A DNA stretch of 6,510 nt from Candidatus Krumholzibacteriia bacterium. GTDB taxonomy: Bacteria; Krumholzibacteriota; Krumholzibacteriia; Krumholzibacteriales; Krumholzibacteriaceae. This document shows positions 5,301-6,510 of this stretch, piece after piece. A program made the position numbers and the translations under genes. The stretch spans positions 1-6,510 of the forward strand of contig JAQVGR010000098.1 in assembly GCA_028696635.1 (NCBI GenBank), in the 5' to 3' direction. Positions within the stretch are counted from its first letter, which is position 1, and every line of letters starts with the position of its first letter. The notes under the pieces are model-generated. The model did not search any database and was not told the origin of the DNA. It worked only from the letters and a program-made list of their open reading frames with translations.

Positions 5301-6510
5301 TCAGTTCACGATGGCGAACTTCCTGCGCGTCTCCACTGTCCGTCCCTCGGACGTGACGGCGATCCGGCAGAGATAGATCCCGGCCGCCTTCCCCTCCATC
5401 GATACGGCGAACTCCGCCTCCCCTCCGAAGAGATCCATGGAGCGCTCGAGGAGCGTCTCCCCGTCGAGGGTCATGATGCGCAGGTGAGCCTCTCCGGTCC
5501 CGGGGGCCGTGAAATGGAACGCGACCCGCCCGCCCCTCGAGGGATTCGGGTAGATCGTGAGGTTCGAGGGGAGATCGGCCCAGTCGGCCGCCGGTCCGGC
5601 CGGCGCGTTCGACGCTTCGGCAAAGGCCAACCGGCCCGGACCGCCGTAGATCCCGCACCACGCCGCTCCCGCCTCGAAGAAGAACGGCGCGGCGCGCCAC
5701 CGGGCCCGTCCTCCCTCGGGGCGCCTGTCGAGGAAGGCGCTCCCGCTCCAGTCGAAGAGCTGGTCGACGTACGACAGAAGGCCCTCGCCGCCGTCCGTGA
5801 CGAGATCGACGGGCAGAAGGAACGACGAGGCGGCCTTGGCCGGCCACCCGGGGATCAGCTCGCCGCCCTCGTCGAAGAGGAAGAGGATCCCCGCGTCGGT
5901 CGGCACGGCAACCAGGGCGCGCCGCCACAAGTCGGAGGCGGCGACGGGCGGCGCCGAGATGTGCACCTGCGTGGGGAGGTCGAAGACGCCGTTCACGCTC
6001 CGGGGCCAGCCGGTGAGGTTCGCCCCCGTGGGATCGACGACCCAGACCCTGTCGCTCTCTGCGCCTATCAGATCGAGGCGCCCGTCGCGGTTGATGTCCT
6101 GCACGGCCGGAGGGCCGACAAGCGGCGCGCCGAGCCGGCGCTCGCTGAGCCGCTCCCCCCTTCCCCACAGAACGGCGCGGCCGCTCGAACCGAAGACGAC
6201 CCACATCTCGCTCCCCTCGCGGTCGGGGAGGACGTCGCCGCCGACGAGGTACACGGGGCCGGCGAGTTCGCCGGCGGAGGCCGGCACGAATCCGCCGTAT
6301 CCCATGTCGGGAACCGGGGCGCCGCCGCCGGTGTCGTAGCGGGTCAGCCAGACCCCGGCGGGATCATCGTGCTCCAGGCTGAGCGAAAAGAGGCCGGTAT
6401 GCCGTCCGCCGTCCGAGATCTCGACGGAGAGGTTCCCGGTGAATGCCAGTCCCTCCCCCAGGCGCAGCGGCGGCCTGGTGGCGGCGACGTCGTCGCAGCG
6501 TATCAGGAAG
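5301..6510 (-). CDS. Secreted FG-GAP/propeller-repeat protein with C-terminal type IX-type sorting domain (5' partial)
   Basis: The frame stays open from the stop at 5303-5301 to the right edge, giving 402 visible residues. An ATG at 6305 lies inside it, but the 68 codons upstream are also open and protein-like (beta-rich, with an L-x-x-G-x-x-L-x-F-x-G-x-L-x-V pattern), so the true start lies outside the window. Visible residues 138-146 read DINRDGRLD, a calcium-loop motif of FG-GAP/VCBS-type propellers. Two GWP turns (167-169 and 221-223) mark successive repeats. Residues about 313-402 form a C-terminal domain that opens with IYPNPS, continues with alternating beta strands and a G-I-Y-L-C-R strand, and ends in KFAIVN, as in Por secretion tails (type A sorting domains) or the related FlgD-Ig-like fold. 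By family knowledge such tails direct periplasmic proteins through the type IX system to the surface. The catalytic or N-terminal part, if any, is not visible, so substrate and function are unknown. It is the first visible gene of the operon, 14 bases before the next. Confidence 0.85.
   Translation of the reverse strand, partial: FLIRCDDVAATRPPLRLGEGLAFTGNLSVEISDGGRHTGLFSLSLEHDDPAGVWLTRYDTGGGAPVPDMGYGGFVPASAGELAGPVYLVGGDVLPDREGSEMWVVFGSSGRAVLWGRGERLSERRLGAPLVGPPAVQDINRDGRLDLIGAESDRVWVVDPTGANLTGWPRSVNGVFDLPTQVHISAPPVAASDLWRRALVAVPTDAGILFLFDEGGELIPGWPAKAASSFLLPVDLVTDGGEGLLSYVDQLFDWSGSAFLDRRPEGGRARWRAAPFFFEAGAAWCGIYGGPGRLAFAEASNAPAGPAADWADLPSNLTIYPNPSRGGRVAFHFTAPGTGEAHLRIMTLDGETLLERSMDLFGGEAEFAVSMEGKAAGIYLCRIAVTSEGRTVETRRKFAIVN
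5304..5573 (-). other. C-terminal YPNP sorting-tail domain (type IX secretion type A-like)
   Basis: This part encodes the last 90 residues of the 5301-6510 protein. YPNP at its start, a strand-rich body with the pattern L-R-I-M-T-L-D-G-E and a closing strand G-I-Y-L-C-R-I-A-V are typical of Por secretion tails. The FlgD Ig-like domain, common in the same bacteria, has a similar NP-containing opening and cannot be excluded by eye. Either way it is a terminal Ig-like module on an exported protein. Confidence 0.7.
6072..6098 (-). other. FG-GAP/VCBS-like calcium-binding loop DINRDGRLD
   Basis: The codons read D-I-N-R-D-G-R-L-D, preceded by P-A-V-Q. This matches the D-x-[DN]-x-D-G-x-x-D calcium loop of FG-GAP/VCBS propeller blades. 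The following repeat (P-P-V-A-A-S-D-L) has lost the acidic ligands, so only one visible blade looks able to bind calcium. Confidence 0.75.

Noticed and set aside
4345..6204. A 619-codon minus-strand frame that could be read as a fusion of paralogue A with 306 extra N-terminal residues
   Set aside because: The upstream part overlaps the sorting-tail gene in another frame and is Arg-rich without structure; a strong ribosome site and signal peptide place the start at 5286.

Overview
The window is GC-rich (roughly two thirds G+C by eye) and densely coded on the minus strand only. Transcription runs from right to left. Five genes follow each other with gaps of 14, 10, 31 and 2 bases, which looks like one operon; both outer genes run off the window. 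I see no RNA gene, CRISPR array, insertion sequence, promoter or terminator, and no gene-free stretch over 300 bases.

In order of transcription: (1) 6510-5301, the C-terminal 402 residues of a large secreted protein with an FG-GAP-like calcium loop, propeller-like repeats and a C-terminal YPNP domain of the type IX secretion (Por) sorting-tail type; (2) 5286-4345 and (3) 4334-3561, two divergent tandem paralogues of an uncharacterised envelope family that has an LPG-x-x-x-x-Y motif after the signal peptide, hydrophobic segments around a Tyr/Asp/Glu-rich insert, and a C-terminal aromatic residue; (4) 3529-2579, a secreted six-bladed NHL-repeat beta-propeller; (5) 2576 to beyond the left edge, a large beta-rich secreted protein, probably an outer-membrane or surface protein, of a family that I recall (from memory, no search) from FCB-group candidate phyla.

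High GC, a type IX-like sorting tail, FG-GAP and NHL propellers and the last protein's family together suggest an uncultured lineage of the FCB superphylum (Krumholzibacteriota, Eisenbacteria, Latescibacterota or Zixibacteria-like). This is inference; no marker gene is present. Every gene whose start is visible begins with a signal-peptide-like segment, so the operon as a whole seems to build or decorate the cell envelope or surface.

The most concrete anomaly is in the last gene. Its reading frame ends at position 21, but the sequence carries on in the neighbouring frame from about position 102 to the window edge with a protein sequence that fits the family. One missing base near position 107 explains this (assembly error or real mutation). 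The operon as a whole has no experimentally known function that I can name. A link to a type IX-like export route is a hypothesis resting mainly on the sorting tail.
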